Of a DNA stretch of 16,730 nt, positions 6,169 to 13,165 are shown in pieces (positions within the stretch are counted from its first letter, which is position 1; the number at the start of each line of letters is the position of its first letter). The stretch is from positions 1 through 16,730 of the forward strand of contig CAYMDO010000037.1 of the NCBI GenBank assembly GCA_964389365.1, written 5' to 3'. This DNA comes from UBA993 sp964389365. GTDB taxonomy: Bacteria > Bacillota > Dethiobacteria > DTU022. The notes beneath the pieces were generated by a model that saw nothing but the letters and a program-made list of their open reading frames with translations, was not told where the DNA came from and ran no database searches. Position numbers and translations under genes: made by a program.

Positions 6169-7065
6169 TTGCCAAAACAAAAAACAAAAAAGTATAATTT
6201 GATTGCCATTTATTTTGCTTTCAATATCTTGTTATTGTTGGTTATCGCCGCCGGCTGTACGGGGCCTGCAGTAACTGATGGGCTGCCGGAAACTGAAGAA
6301 CCGGCACAGGGCAAAACCACCGGCAGCATTATTCTTGCTACAACAACCAGCACTTACGATTCCGGATTGCTGGACTTTTTAAACCCGGTTTTTACTATGC
6401 AAACCGGTATTGAGGTCCATATCGTTTCCCAGGGCACCGGGGCAGCGCTTGAAACCGGTTCAAGGGGCGATGCCGACCTGCTTTTGGTCCATGACCGGGC
6501 ATCGGAGCTTAAGCTTGTCGGGGAAGGCGTTTTCGTGGATCGCTACGATGTAATGTACAACGACTTTATTATTGTCGGCCCGGCAGAAGATCCGGCCGGT
6601 GTCCTAAAAGCTGCCGGCGCTGCAGAAGCTTTAAGATCCATTTTCGACAACGGCTCAATATTTGTTTCCCGCGGTGACGATTCGGGTACCCACCGGATGG
6701 AGCTGCGTATCTGGAACAGCGCCGGAGTTGATCCGAAAGGCCAATTGTGGTACACGGCAGTAGGTCAGGGGATGGGTGATACCCTAAACATTGCCAATGA
6801 GTCTTTAGGCTACACCCTTACTGACCGGGGGACTTATGCGGCAATAAAAAAAAAGCTTGATCTGGTTACGGTGCTGGAAGGGGACCCGGTTCTTTACAAC
6901 CAGTACGGGGTGATGGCCGTAAACCCGGACCTGCACCCGCACGTAAAATACGATCTGGCCCTGCTTTATATCAATTTCCTGATGTCGGAAGAAGGGCAAA
7001 ACCTGATTGCAGCGTATCAGGTCAATGGCGAAACGCTTTTCTTTCCCGGTTACGGTTTGGAGTAA
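6169..7065 (+). CDS. tupA: Tungstate ABC transporter, substrate-binding lipoprotein TupA
   Basis: A 298-residue extracellular binding protein for tungstate. It has an N-terminal basic region (PKQKTKK), a hydrophobic core (about 11-26), and a lipobox VIAAGC with C30 as the lipidated cysteine. The mature protein starts with an acidic linker, then TTTSTYDSGLLD (58-69), the oxyanion-binding TTTS motif of TupA, and SRGDDSGTHRMEL (167-179), another family signature. These separate it from molybdate-binding ModA. The start is TTG 6169, the first possible start after an in-frame TAG at 6163; the Shine-Dalgarno (GGAAGATGTGAT) is weak and somewhat distant. The gene is first in tupABC and lies behind the riboswitch and terminator. 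Confidence 0.94.
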   Translation: MPKQKTKKYNLIAIYFAFNILLLLVIAAGCTGPAVTDGLPETEEPAQGKTTGSIILATTTSTYDSGLLDFLNPVFTMQTGIEVHIVSQGTGAALETGSRGDADLLLVHDRASELKLVGEGVFVDRYDVMYNDFIIVGPAEDPAGVLKAAGAAEALRSIFDNGSIFVSRGDDSGTHRMELRIWNSAGVDPKGQLWYTAVGQGMGDTLNIANESLGYTLTDRGTYAAIKKKLDLVTVLEGDPVLYNQYGVMAVNPDLHPHVKYDLALLYINFLMSEEGQNLIAAYQVNGETLFFPGYGLE

Positions 7066-7182
7066 GCCATCATAGCCGGGCAGGCCGAATTATTACACAA
7101 GAGCAAATTTGAGAATACCTGGCTCATCCTACCATTTACCGGCGTCAGCAGCAGGCCGAGCAACAGCCAAGGAGTGTAAATA

Positions 7183-7884
7183 TTGTCCCGTTTACTGGAT
7201 GGAATAATTGAAGCTTTTAAAATGATCGTATCCCTTGACCCGGACCTGCTGCAGATTGTTTTTCTGTCCCTCAAGGTTTCCGGCATGGCCATCATTCTGG
7301 CGGCACTGGTCGGTATACCGGCCGGCACCGTAATCGGTTTGAAGCCGGAAAAGAGAACCGGCTTGATCAACAAGATCATTTTTACGTTTATGGGTATGCC
7401 GCCGGTAGTGGCAGGACTGATCATTTACCTGATCCTCTCTAGGCAGGGCCCCCTGGGTGTGCTGGGCCTTCTCTATACACCTGCCGCGATGATCATCGCC
7501 CAGGTTTTCCTGGCTTTGCCAATTATTATCGGTTTGACTATGGTTGGCATCCGTGCCAAGGGGCCGGAAGTTGAAGAGACTGCACGCTCACTGGGGGCAG
7601 GGCCCGGCATGATCACGTGGACCGTGATTAAAGAATCCCGCTATGCCCTCCTGGGCTCGGTAATAACCGGTTTCGGCCGGATCATCGCCGAGGTCGGCGC
7701 CGTGATGATTGTGGGCGGAAATATTGCCGGGCACACGCGGGTAATGACAACAGCCATTACCTTAGAAACGCGAAGGGGAAATTTTGAGCTGGCAATCGGC
7801 CTGGGCCTGATCCTGCTGCTGCTTTCATTTGCTGTCAATACCATTTTATACAGCGTTCAGAAGGGAGGCACGGGTTATCAATAA
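7183..7884 (+). CDS. tupB: Tungstate ABC transporter, permease TupB
   Basis: A 233-residue membrane protein of the binding-protein-dependent transport inner membrane family. Hydrophobic segments lie at about 22-50, 62-86, 98-122, 155-180 and 202-226. The EAA-like cytoplasmic loop that contacts the ATPase is EVEETARSLGAGPGMITW (129-146). VGGNIAGHTRVMTTAI (177-192) is typical of TupB. The start is TTG 7183, with AAGGAG nine bases or so upstream. The 3' end overlaps the start of tupC and holds its Shine-Dalgarno, which suggests coupled translation. Confidence 0.93.
   Translation: MSRLLDGIIEAFKMIVSLDPDLLQIVFLSLKVSGMAIILAALVGIPAGTVIGLKPEKRTGLINKIIFTFMGMPPVVAGLIIYLILSRQGPLGVLGLLYTPAAMIIAQVFLALPIIIGLTMVGIRAKGPEVEETARSLGAGPGMITWTVIKESRYALLGSVITGFGRIIAEVGAVMIVGGNIAGHTRVMTTAITLETRRGNFELAIGLGLILLLLSFAVNTILYSVQKGGTGYQ
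7861..7868 (+). promoter_or_regulatory. Ribosome binding site that decides the tupC start
   Basis: AAGGGAGG is a near-perfect Shine-Dalgarno inside the last codons of tupB. No in-frame ATG, GTG or TTG follows at a usable distance; ATC at 7877 lies exactly eight bases after it. Confidence 0.65.
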
Positions 7885-8617
7885 CTACAGAATCCTGCTC
7901 GAACTTCATAATATAAAAAAGAAATATGACAAAGAAGTTCTTAACGTTGACAAACTGTCAATCAAACCGGGCCAGATACACGGTATCATCGGGCCGAGCG
8001 GGTCCGGCAAAAGCACCCTGCTCAGGATCATTAACCTTCTTACCCCTCCGGACAGCGGCACTATAACCTATAAAGGCAAAAAAGTGCCGGCCAACGGGCA
8101 GGAACGTTTGATGGTCCAGCGCAGCATGGCCCTTGTATTCCAAAGAAACCTTCTTTTCAAGGAGAGTGTTTATCATAATATTGCTTACGGTCTGAGGGCC
8201 AGGGGCTTCAGGCACGATGAAACCCACAGGCGGGTTTCCATGTTGTTGGAGCAGATCGGTTTAACTGATCTTTCCGGCAGAAGGGCCGATACCCTGTCAG
8301 GCGGCGAAGCGCAAAGGGTGGCCATTGCCAGGGCAATTGCTTTTAAGCCCGAGCTACTGCTTCTGGACGAGCCGACTGCCAACCTGGATCCGGTTAACGT
8401 AGAGATGATAGAAAAGATCATCGCCGGCCTGAAAGCCAGCCATTCAATTTCTGTAGTCATGGTTACGCATAATATTTACCAGGCCCAGCGCCTTGCCGAC
8501 CGGGTAATCTTTATAAACCAGGGGCGAATTGTTGAATCCGGCAAGACAGGGCAGATCTTCAATAACCCGCGGTTTGAAACCACGGCCGCTTATATTGCCG
8601 GGCGCATGGTTTATTAG
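7877..8617 (+). CDS. tupC: Tungstate ABC transporter, ATP-binding protein TupC (start codon apparently ATC)
   Basis: The ATPase that powers TupAB. From the chosen start it has 246 residues: Walker A GPSGSGKST (39-47), Q-loop around VFQRN (77-81), signature LSGGEAQRVAIARA (130-143), Walker B LLLLDEPTANLD (150-161) and the H-loop histidine H188 in MVTHN. Family similarity begins at about LLELHNIKKKYD. The frame is open from TTG 7829, but that start has no Shine-Dalgarno and overlaps tupB by 56 bases. A strong AAGGGAGG (7861-7868) points instead to ATC 7877 (or, less likely, GTT 7874 or CTG 7895). A strong hairpin follows the stop codon, so this is probably the last gene of the operon. Confidence 0.92.
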   Translation: MNNYRILLELHNIKKKYDKEVLNVDKLSIKPGQIHGIIGPSGSGKSTLLRIINLLTPPDSGTITYKGKKVPANGQERLMVQRSMALVFQRNLLFKESVYHNIAYGLRARGFRHDETHRRVSMLLEQIGLTDLSGRRADTLSGGEAQRVAIARAIAFKPELLLLDEPTANLDPVNVEMIEKIIAGLKASHSISVVMVTHNIYQAQRLADRVIFINQGRIVESGKTGQIFNNPRFETTAAYIAGRMVY

Positions 8618-8620
8618 ATC

Positions 8621-8653
8621 GCGGCTGCCGGTTCAACGTGAACCGGCAGCCGC
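8621..8653 (+). terminator. Terminator hairpin after tupABC
   Basis: A perfect 15-bp stem, GCGGCTGCCGGTTCA with TGAACCGGCAGCCGC and a 3-base loop, starts five bases after the tupC stop. Only TTATT follows, so the T-run is weak; the stem could also block 3' decay or serve the convergent gene on the other strand. Confidence 0.7.
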
Positions 8654-8683
8654 TTATTCAGGCAGGTTTAATTCCACCTTACC

Positions 8684-8710
8684 GGTGGGGTTTTACCCCA
8701 CCCCTCTTTT
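8684..8710 (+). terminator. Second hairpin between convergent tupC and cyclase genes
   Basis: GGTGGGG (8684-8690), loop TTTTA and CCCCACC (8696-8702), followed by CCTCTTTT. It may act as a back-up terminator for tupABC. On the minus strand it follows the cyclase stop codon but has no T-run. Confidence 0.5.
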
Positions 8711-8714
8711 CTAT

Positions 8715-10379
8715 CTATTCTTTCCAGGCTACCATGCGGCACCAGCACGAGGCCAGCTCCATGCCGCGCTGCAGGAAGCAGCCGACAAAGTAACGCCCGC
8801 TGCCGATTTTGGCCAGGGCATTGCCCAGGTTTTCGGCATGGACAATACCATGCGGAAAGAGGTTTAAGTGCATATCCTGATAGTATTTATCTAGCGGGTA
8901 CATCTCATCCCAATCTTTTCCATACTTTTCGATCAGCTTGCGGTTTGCCTCTTCAAAAGTCTTCGGGTGGAAAATCCGCTGTATGGTATTCATCGGGTGC
9001 TCCATGGCCACACAGTCAACGCCGAGCCACTTGATCTTCTTCTTCATGCACCAATCTGAAAAGTCCGGCGAGGGACCGGGATGCCTGATCATGTACCGGA
9101 ATTCATCCGAATCGGGGCTGTTCCAGCCGTACTTGGAGTAGCCGGTTTTGATCAGCAGGATATCGCCTTCGTGAATATCAACAACCGATTCGAGCATCTC
9201 CGGGCTGTAAACGCTGGTATCGCTGACCATGCTTGAAATATCAGCGATCGCGGCCGGCCCGACCCAAAAGTCAAGCGGGGTTTGGCCAATCGTCCTGCCG
9301 GAAGCATAGAAGTGCGGCTCGCCGTCCATGTGCGTGCTCAGGTGGAAGCTGGCCTTACAATGGGCATTGTTGCGCCCGAGACCGAAGTACTGGCCGCCGA
9401 CTCTCTTGGTGTTCTGCAGGATCAGCGGGATATAGTTGGCCCACTGCGGGGTTTTGACGCTGAACGGGATAGACAGATCGAGCACCTTTTCACTGTTCAT
9501 GATCTTGAAGAATTCATCTTCACTCATGCCCTGTGGAGGCTGAATAGCCGCGACCCTTGACCAGGCCGATTCTACTTCAACAAAGGGGATGGCACCGATA
9601 AAGATCCAGGCCCGCTGGTTTTTCAGTTCTCTCATCTGGCCACCCAGCGATTCCACCAGCAGCAGTCCTGCCTTCGGCATGGTTTGGTGGGTCAGCTTGT
9701 AATATTCATCAGCCGGGAACATTTCATCCCAGGTTTTACCATGTGTTTCTTTCAGTTTAACTTCCGCTTTTGCGAATTCACGGGCGTGCATATAGCGGAT
9801 ATTGGTATTCATCGGGTGTTCGGCGCAACCGCAGTCAACCCCGATCACTTTCAGTTTTTTCTTCAGCGCCCACTCGAAGAACCCTGGAGCCGGGCCCGGA
9901 TGGCGGACCAGGTAGGAAAATTCCTTATTGTCAATCCCACCCTGTGCATTGGGGTTTGGGGTATCCGGCTCATCGTAGAGATAGCGGCTATAACCGGTGA
10001 AGATAAAAAGGATATCGCCTTCTTTTACCGTTACCTTCTTTTCGATCATCTCCGGGGTATAAAGGCTGAAATCAGATACCTGATCAGAAATGTCGGCAAT
10101 AACCCCTTCACCTGATATATCTTCAAGCGGGATATCCGAAATTGATTTCATCCCCGAATGGAAAGCAGTTGGTCCAACCAGGTGAGTACCGGTATTGTTC
10201 GACCATTCAATCAGCTGGCCGTTAGCACCCTGCCCACCGTGAAAAGATCCGGTAACCCGTTTAAAGAAATGCACCTGCAGGGGCATTTCACCGGGCCACG
10301 GCGGGGTAAAAATGCTCAGCGGCTGGGTCAGGTCAAACCATTTTGCCTTGCTTAAAAGCTCTATCATGTTTTTACCCAT
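8715..10379 (-). CDS. Tandem double-domain cyclase / metal-dependent hydrolase (PF04199 type), N-terminal domain metal site degraded
   Basis: A 554-residue fusion of two copies of the cyclase fold (kynurenine formamidase/isatin hydrolase family; single members are usually about 210-270 residues). Copy 1 spans about 13-280 and copy 2 about 298-554. Paired landmarks include EGDILFIFTGYS/EGDILLIKTGYS, RHPGPAPGF/RHPGPSPDF, GVDCGCAEHPMNT/GVDCVAMEHPMNT and W-D-E-M-F/Y-P. Copy 2 keeps the metal motif HxxxHxDxxxH: H346, H350, D352, H356. At the same places copy 1 has N62, H66, V68 and A72, so only one ligand remains. Copy 2 is probably catalytic and copy 1 structural or regulatory. The start is ATG 10379 with GGAGG seven bases upstream. 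The gene has its own promoter but lies at the end of the methyltransferase cluster. Its substrate is unknown; hydrolysis of an amide, lactam or lactone is plausible. Confidence 0.85.
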   Translation of the reverse strand: MGKNMIELLSKAKWFDLTQPLSIFTPPWPGEMPLQVHFFKRVTGSFHGGQGANGQLIEWSNNTGTHLVGPTAFHSGMKSISDIPLEDISGEGVIADISDQVSDFSLYTPEMIEKKVTVKEGDILFIFTGYSRYLYDEPDTPNPNAQGGIDNKEFSYLVRHPGPAPGFFEWALKKKLKVIGVDCGCAEHPMNTNIRYMHAREFAKAEVKLKETHGKTWDEMFPADEYYKLTHQTMPKAGLLLVESLGGQMRELKNQRAWIFIGAIPFVEVESAWSRVAAIQPPQGMSEDEFFKIMNSEKVLDLSIPFSVKTPQWANYIPLILQNTKRVGGQYFGLGRNNAHCKASFHLSTHMDGEPHFYASGRTIGQTPLDFWVGPAAIADISSMVSDTSVYSPEMLESVVDIHEGDILLIKTGYSKYGWNSPDSDEFRYMIRHPGPSPDFSDWCMKKKIKWLGVDCVAMEHPMNTIQRIFHPKTFEEANRKLIEKYGKDWDEMYPLDKYYQDMHLNLFPHGIVHAENLGNALAKIGSGRYFVGCFLQRGMELASCWCRMVAWKE

Positions 10380-10445
10380 GGCAACCTCCGTATAGATATA
10401 TTTTAAGAAAAACCGATAACATTAAAAAAAGTTAAGGCTGTGAAA

Positions 10446-10475
10446 ATTATAGCAATCGCATCTCACAGAAGTCAA
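10446..10475 (-). promoter_or_regulatory. Sigma-A promoter of the cyclase gene
   Basis: On the minus strand TTGACT (10470-10475), an 18-base spacer and a perfect TATAAT (10446-10451). Transcription would begin about 60 bases upstream of the start codon. The cyclase gene can therefore be expressed separately from the methyltransferase genes. Confidence 0.75.
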
Positions 10476-10499
10476 TCGTATCCTCGAATCGTATCCTCG
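10474..10499 (-). repeat. 13-bp tandem repeat abutting the cyclase -35 box
   Basis: AATCGTATCCTCG occurs twice in tandem (10474-10486 and 10487-10499), followed by a partial third copy (TACCCTCG, 10500-10507). The first copy overlaps the -35 box by two bases, the place where an activator or repressor would bind. Confidence 0.7.
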
Positions 10500-10633
10500 T
10501 ACCCTCGAAGATTAGACTCAAAGAGATTAATATCCTTTGTTATATTATGATGAAAAACAAGCAGTTTCTTTGTAGATTAATAACAGTTATTGACCTGCCC
10601 GGTAAAGAGGAAAGGGGGAGCTAGATGCTTATA

Positions 10634-12055
10634 TTAAACTAATGCGGCGATGTATTTTTCCAGTTCCGCTTCCACTTTATCGTCCAGTTCCGGGTTCCGG
10701 TATTCGTTGAGAACCGTTTTGCAGTATTCATGGGCCCGCTGCGGAGTGTCACTGAAGTCGGCAGCCCCGGCAAAGCTCTGCCTGGAGCTGATTTGAGGGA
10801 TACGCATATCTTTCATGTGATTAAAAGTATGTTCATCGGCAATAAAGTTGTTGCCGCTGCCGACCCTGAGCATGGCATCAACGGCAAGCGTTTCATCGTT
10901 TACCGGAAATCGTTCGGCAAATGACTTAACCATACCCAGCATTTCATCATCAGCGATAAACTTTTCGTATGACATGGTCATGTAATTCTCCAGCAGCCCC
11001 ACGGAGTGCAAAATAAAGTTAGTTCCGCTGAGTATGGAATTCATTAAAACCATCATCGATTCATACCCGCTCTGCGAATCGGGGATGATAGCATCGGTAA
11101 GCGATCCGCCGCCACGTGATGGAACACCGTAGAACCTTGCCAGCTGGGCGATGACGGAAAACATTTTGACTGATTCTGGGCTGCCGATGGCCAGGTTACC
11201 AGTGCGCAGATCGACAATACTCGAAGCCGAACCGAAGACCACCGGGGTGCCCGGGTTAACCATCTGGGCAAACACGATACCCGACAACACTTCGGCGCAC
11301 TGCTGAACCAGCGAACCGGCCAGTGTTACCGGCGAAGTGGTGCCGGTCATCGCCAGAGCAGCGATAATAACCGGTTGGTTATGCCGGGCGTAAATCATAA
11401 GCGCATCGAGCATCCGCGAATCAAACTGCAGCGGGCTGTTCGTATTGATCAGCGAGATCAGGGCCGGGTTCTTTTTAACCATATCCATGCCGCCAAATAT
11501 AATCGATGCCATCTCAACGCTCTCCAGCGCCTTTTTGCCGCCCATGGCGCTGCCCATCAGGCACTTGTCAGTCTGTTTTACCGCAGCCTGAAACATCTTG
11601 GCATGGCGCAGATGATCGGCGATATCGTTTGGTTCGACCAAAACCCCGCCGACAACGTCAATACAGCAGCTGCTGCCGGCCAATTTTGTAAATGCGATGT
11701 AATCTTCATAAGTGGCATTGCGCCTTCTATTATTGACATAATCCATTACGTAAGGCGATCCGTAGCCGGGGGCGTGAACGGTGTGGTTGCCGCCGATAAT
11801 GACATTATTGCCAGGGTTTCTGGCATGCAAAGTAAATTCTGAGGGAGCATTACCAACCATCTCCATAACTACCTGCGGGGGGAAAAATACTTTCTCGCCC
11901 TCTACTTTAGCCCCGTTCTTTTGCAGGATATCCCTTGCATCCCGGGAGTGAAATTCTACCCCGTTTTTTTCAAGAACAGTGAGCGCCGCCCGGTGAATCT
12001 TTTCCAGTTCGCCTTGCTCCAGGTAATCCAGGTGTTTTAATTCCCTTTTGATCAT
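10634..12055 (-). CDS. MttB-family (COG5598) corrinoid methyltransferase, non-pyrrolysine type
   Basis: A 473-residue TIM-barrel methyltransferase of the trimethylamine methyltransferase superfamily. Landmarks: an N-terminal helical region with AALTVLEKNGVEF (23-35), GSPYVMDYVNNRRRNATYEDY (99-119), MTGTTSPVTLAGSLVQQCAEVLSG (236-259), and GGGSLTDAIIPDSQSGYESMM (315-335), the conserved barrel-end region. True MttB reads through an in-frame UAG as pyrrolysine; here the frame is open throughout with no TAG, as in the glycine betaine enzyme MtgB and its relatives. It should move a methyl group from a substrate, often a quaternary amine, to Co(I) of a corrinoid protein. The start is ATG 12055 with AAAGGGGTGG about six bases upstream. 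It differs clearly from the second copy at 15211-16665, so the two probably use different substrates or act in sequence. Substrate unknown. Confidence 0.9.
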   Translation of the reverse strand: MIKRELKHLDYLEQGELEKIHRAALTVLEKNGVEFHSRDARDILQKNGAKVEGEKVFFPPQVVMEMVGNAPSEFTLHARNPGNNVIIGGNHTVHAPGYGSPYVMDYVNNRRRNATYEDYIAFTKLAGSSCCIDVVGGVLVEPNDIADHLRHAKMFQAAVKQTDKCLMGSAMGGKKALESVEMASIIFGGMDMVKKNPALISLINTNSPLQFDSRMLDALMIYARHNQPVIIAALAMTGTTSPVTLAGSLVQQCAEVLSGIVFAQMVNPGTPVVFGSASSIVDLRTGNLAIGSPESVKMFSVIAQLARFYGVPSRGGGSLTDAIIPDSQSGYESMMVLMNSILSGTNFILHSVGLLENYMTMSYEKFIADDEMLGMVKSFAERFPVNDETLAVDAMLRVGSGNNFIADEHTFNHMKDMRIPQISSRQSFAGAADFSDTPQRAHEYCKTVLNEYRNPELDDKVEAELEKYIAALV

Positions 12056-12197
12056 TTAAACCACCCCTTTGTTGAGACCGGTTTTTTGTTAGCAGGCTTT
12101 AACATGCTCGACTTCCGCCTGACATTGTATTGGCAGCATGCGGCCGGAGAGGCGGAACCGGGAAAAGATAAGGCCTTCACACCCCCGCCCGGACCCT

Positions 12198-12244
12198 CTC
12201 CCCCAAAAAAAAGGGGAGCGGCCTGCGGTTCCCCCGACCGGGGG
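12198..12244 (-). repeat. GC-rich double hairpin in the gap between the two methyltransferase genes
   Basis: This is the notable content of the 210-base gap at 12056-12265. On the minus strand GGGG-type stems fold in series: CCCCC/GGGGG around GACC (12231-12244), then CTCCCC/GGGGAG around a loop with eight A/T pairs (12198-12218). There is no T-run after the second stem. It may be an attenuator, an mRNA-stabilising structure, or a dispersed intergenic repeat; the C-rich and G-rich style is common in intergenic repeats. Confidence 0.45.
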
Positions 12245-12265
12245 AGGGAGCTTAATTGCCCGACT

Positions 12266-13060
12266 TTATATCAGCATATCGGCCCGGGAGGCTTTGAGAT
12301 AGTTCATTGCATAGGGATCAAGGTTCAGAATGACCTCGGCAGCTTTAACCAGGCTCATTTTTTTCTTGTCAAGCGGATCGATAATCGCCGAATCCATGCC
12401 ACGGCCCATGGCCAAAACGATAAAGGCCTGGTTTAAGATAGCCCTTTGCGGAAGCCCGAAAGAGATATTGCTAAGGCCGCTGGTGATATGCGCTCCAGAT
12501 TTGAGGTTATGGATTTTTTCAATTGCTTCGAGCGCCTGCGGGCCGTACTCTCCATTTACCGACACCGGCTTGATCAGGGGATCCAGAAATACTTTGGTCA
12601 GGTCGATCCCGTCTTTATCCAGATCGGCCAGGAGTTTTTCAGCCACCTGCAGCCGATCATCGGCCGTTTCCGGCATCCCCTCGTCACTCATACATAGAGC
12701 CACCACGCTGGCACCTGATTCTTTGACCAGCGGTACGACCTGGTTATAGCGTTCTTTTTCAAGGCTGATCGAGTTGATCATCGGTACCCCCTTATGCGCT
12801 TTCAGGGCCGCTTCAAGCGCTTTCGGATCAGGGCTGTCCAGGGCCAGCGGTTTTTGCGCCACCTCCTGAACCTTCTCGACCAGCCAGACCAGGTGTTTTG
12901 CCTCGTCATGGACATAGGCACCGGCGTTAACATCAATAAAATCAGCCCCGGCCTGTTCCTGTTTCAGCGCCAAATCCTGGATATAGGCAACATCCTGTTC
13001 ATCAATTGCCTTTTTAATCGCCTTGCGTGTTGAGTTAATCAGTTCACCAATAATAATCAT
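12266..13060 (-). CDS. Methyltetrahydrofolate:corrinoid methyltransferase (MtgA/AcsE-like, pterin-binding domain)
   Basis: A 264-residue pterin-binding TIM barrel that transfers methyl groups between a corrinoid protein and tetrahydrofolate. Landmarks: FIDVNAG (41-47), LALDSPDP (72-79), MINSIS (94-99), FLDPLIKP (158-165) and TSGLSNISFGLPQR (193-206). D75, N96, D160 and N198 match, as I recall, the folate-contacting residues of Moorella AcsE. Length is normal for the family (about 260-270). The start is ATG 13060 with AGGA nine bases or so upstream. Next to MttB-family genes it should play the MtgA role, passing substrate-derived methyl groups to THF and so to the Wood-Ljungdahl pathway. The carbonyl-branch AcsE role is less likely because no ACS/CODH genes are adjacent. 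Confidence 0.92.
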   Translation of the reverse strand: MIIIGELINSTRKAIKKAIDEQDVAYIQDLALKQEQAGADFIDVNAGAYVHDEAKHLVWLVEKVQEVAQKPLALDSPDPKALEAALKAHKGVPMINSISLEKERYNQVVPLVKESGASVVALCMSDEGMPETADDRLQVAEKLLADLDKDGIDLTKVFLDPLIKPVSVNGEYGPQALEAIEKIHNLKSGAHITSGLSNISFGLPQRAILNQAFIVLAMGRGMDSAIIDPLDKKKMSLVKAAEVILNLDPYAMNYLKASRADMLI

Positions 13061-13165
13061 TTTTGTCCTGACCGGGATTTCCCGGCAGCTAAACCTCCTG
13101 CCTTATTTATTTTTCTCATCTTATCACAGGTCGCAACCGATCCGTGTTTTATTCAAATTTTGCCA

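Noticed and set aside
10474..10507. CRISPR array
   Set aside because: The 13-bp copies are directly adjacent with no spacers and are too short and few.
10624..10641. Small + strand gene after AGGAAAGGGGGAG near 10607-10619
   Set aside because: The Shine-Dalgarno-like run precedes an ATG, but the frame has only five codons before a stop.
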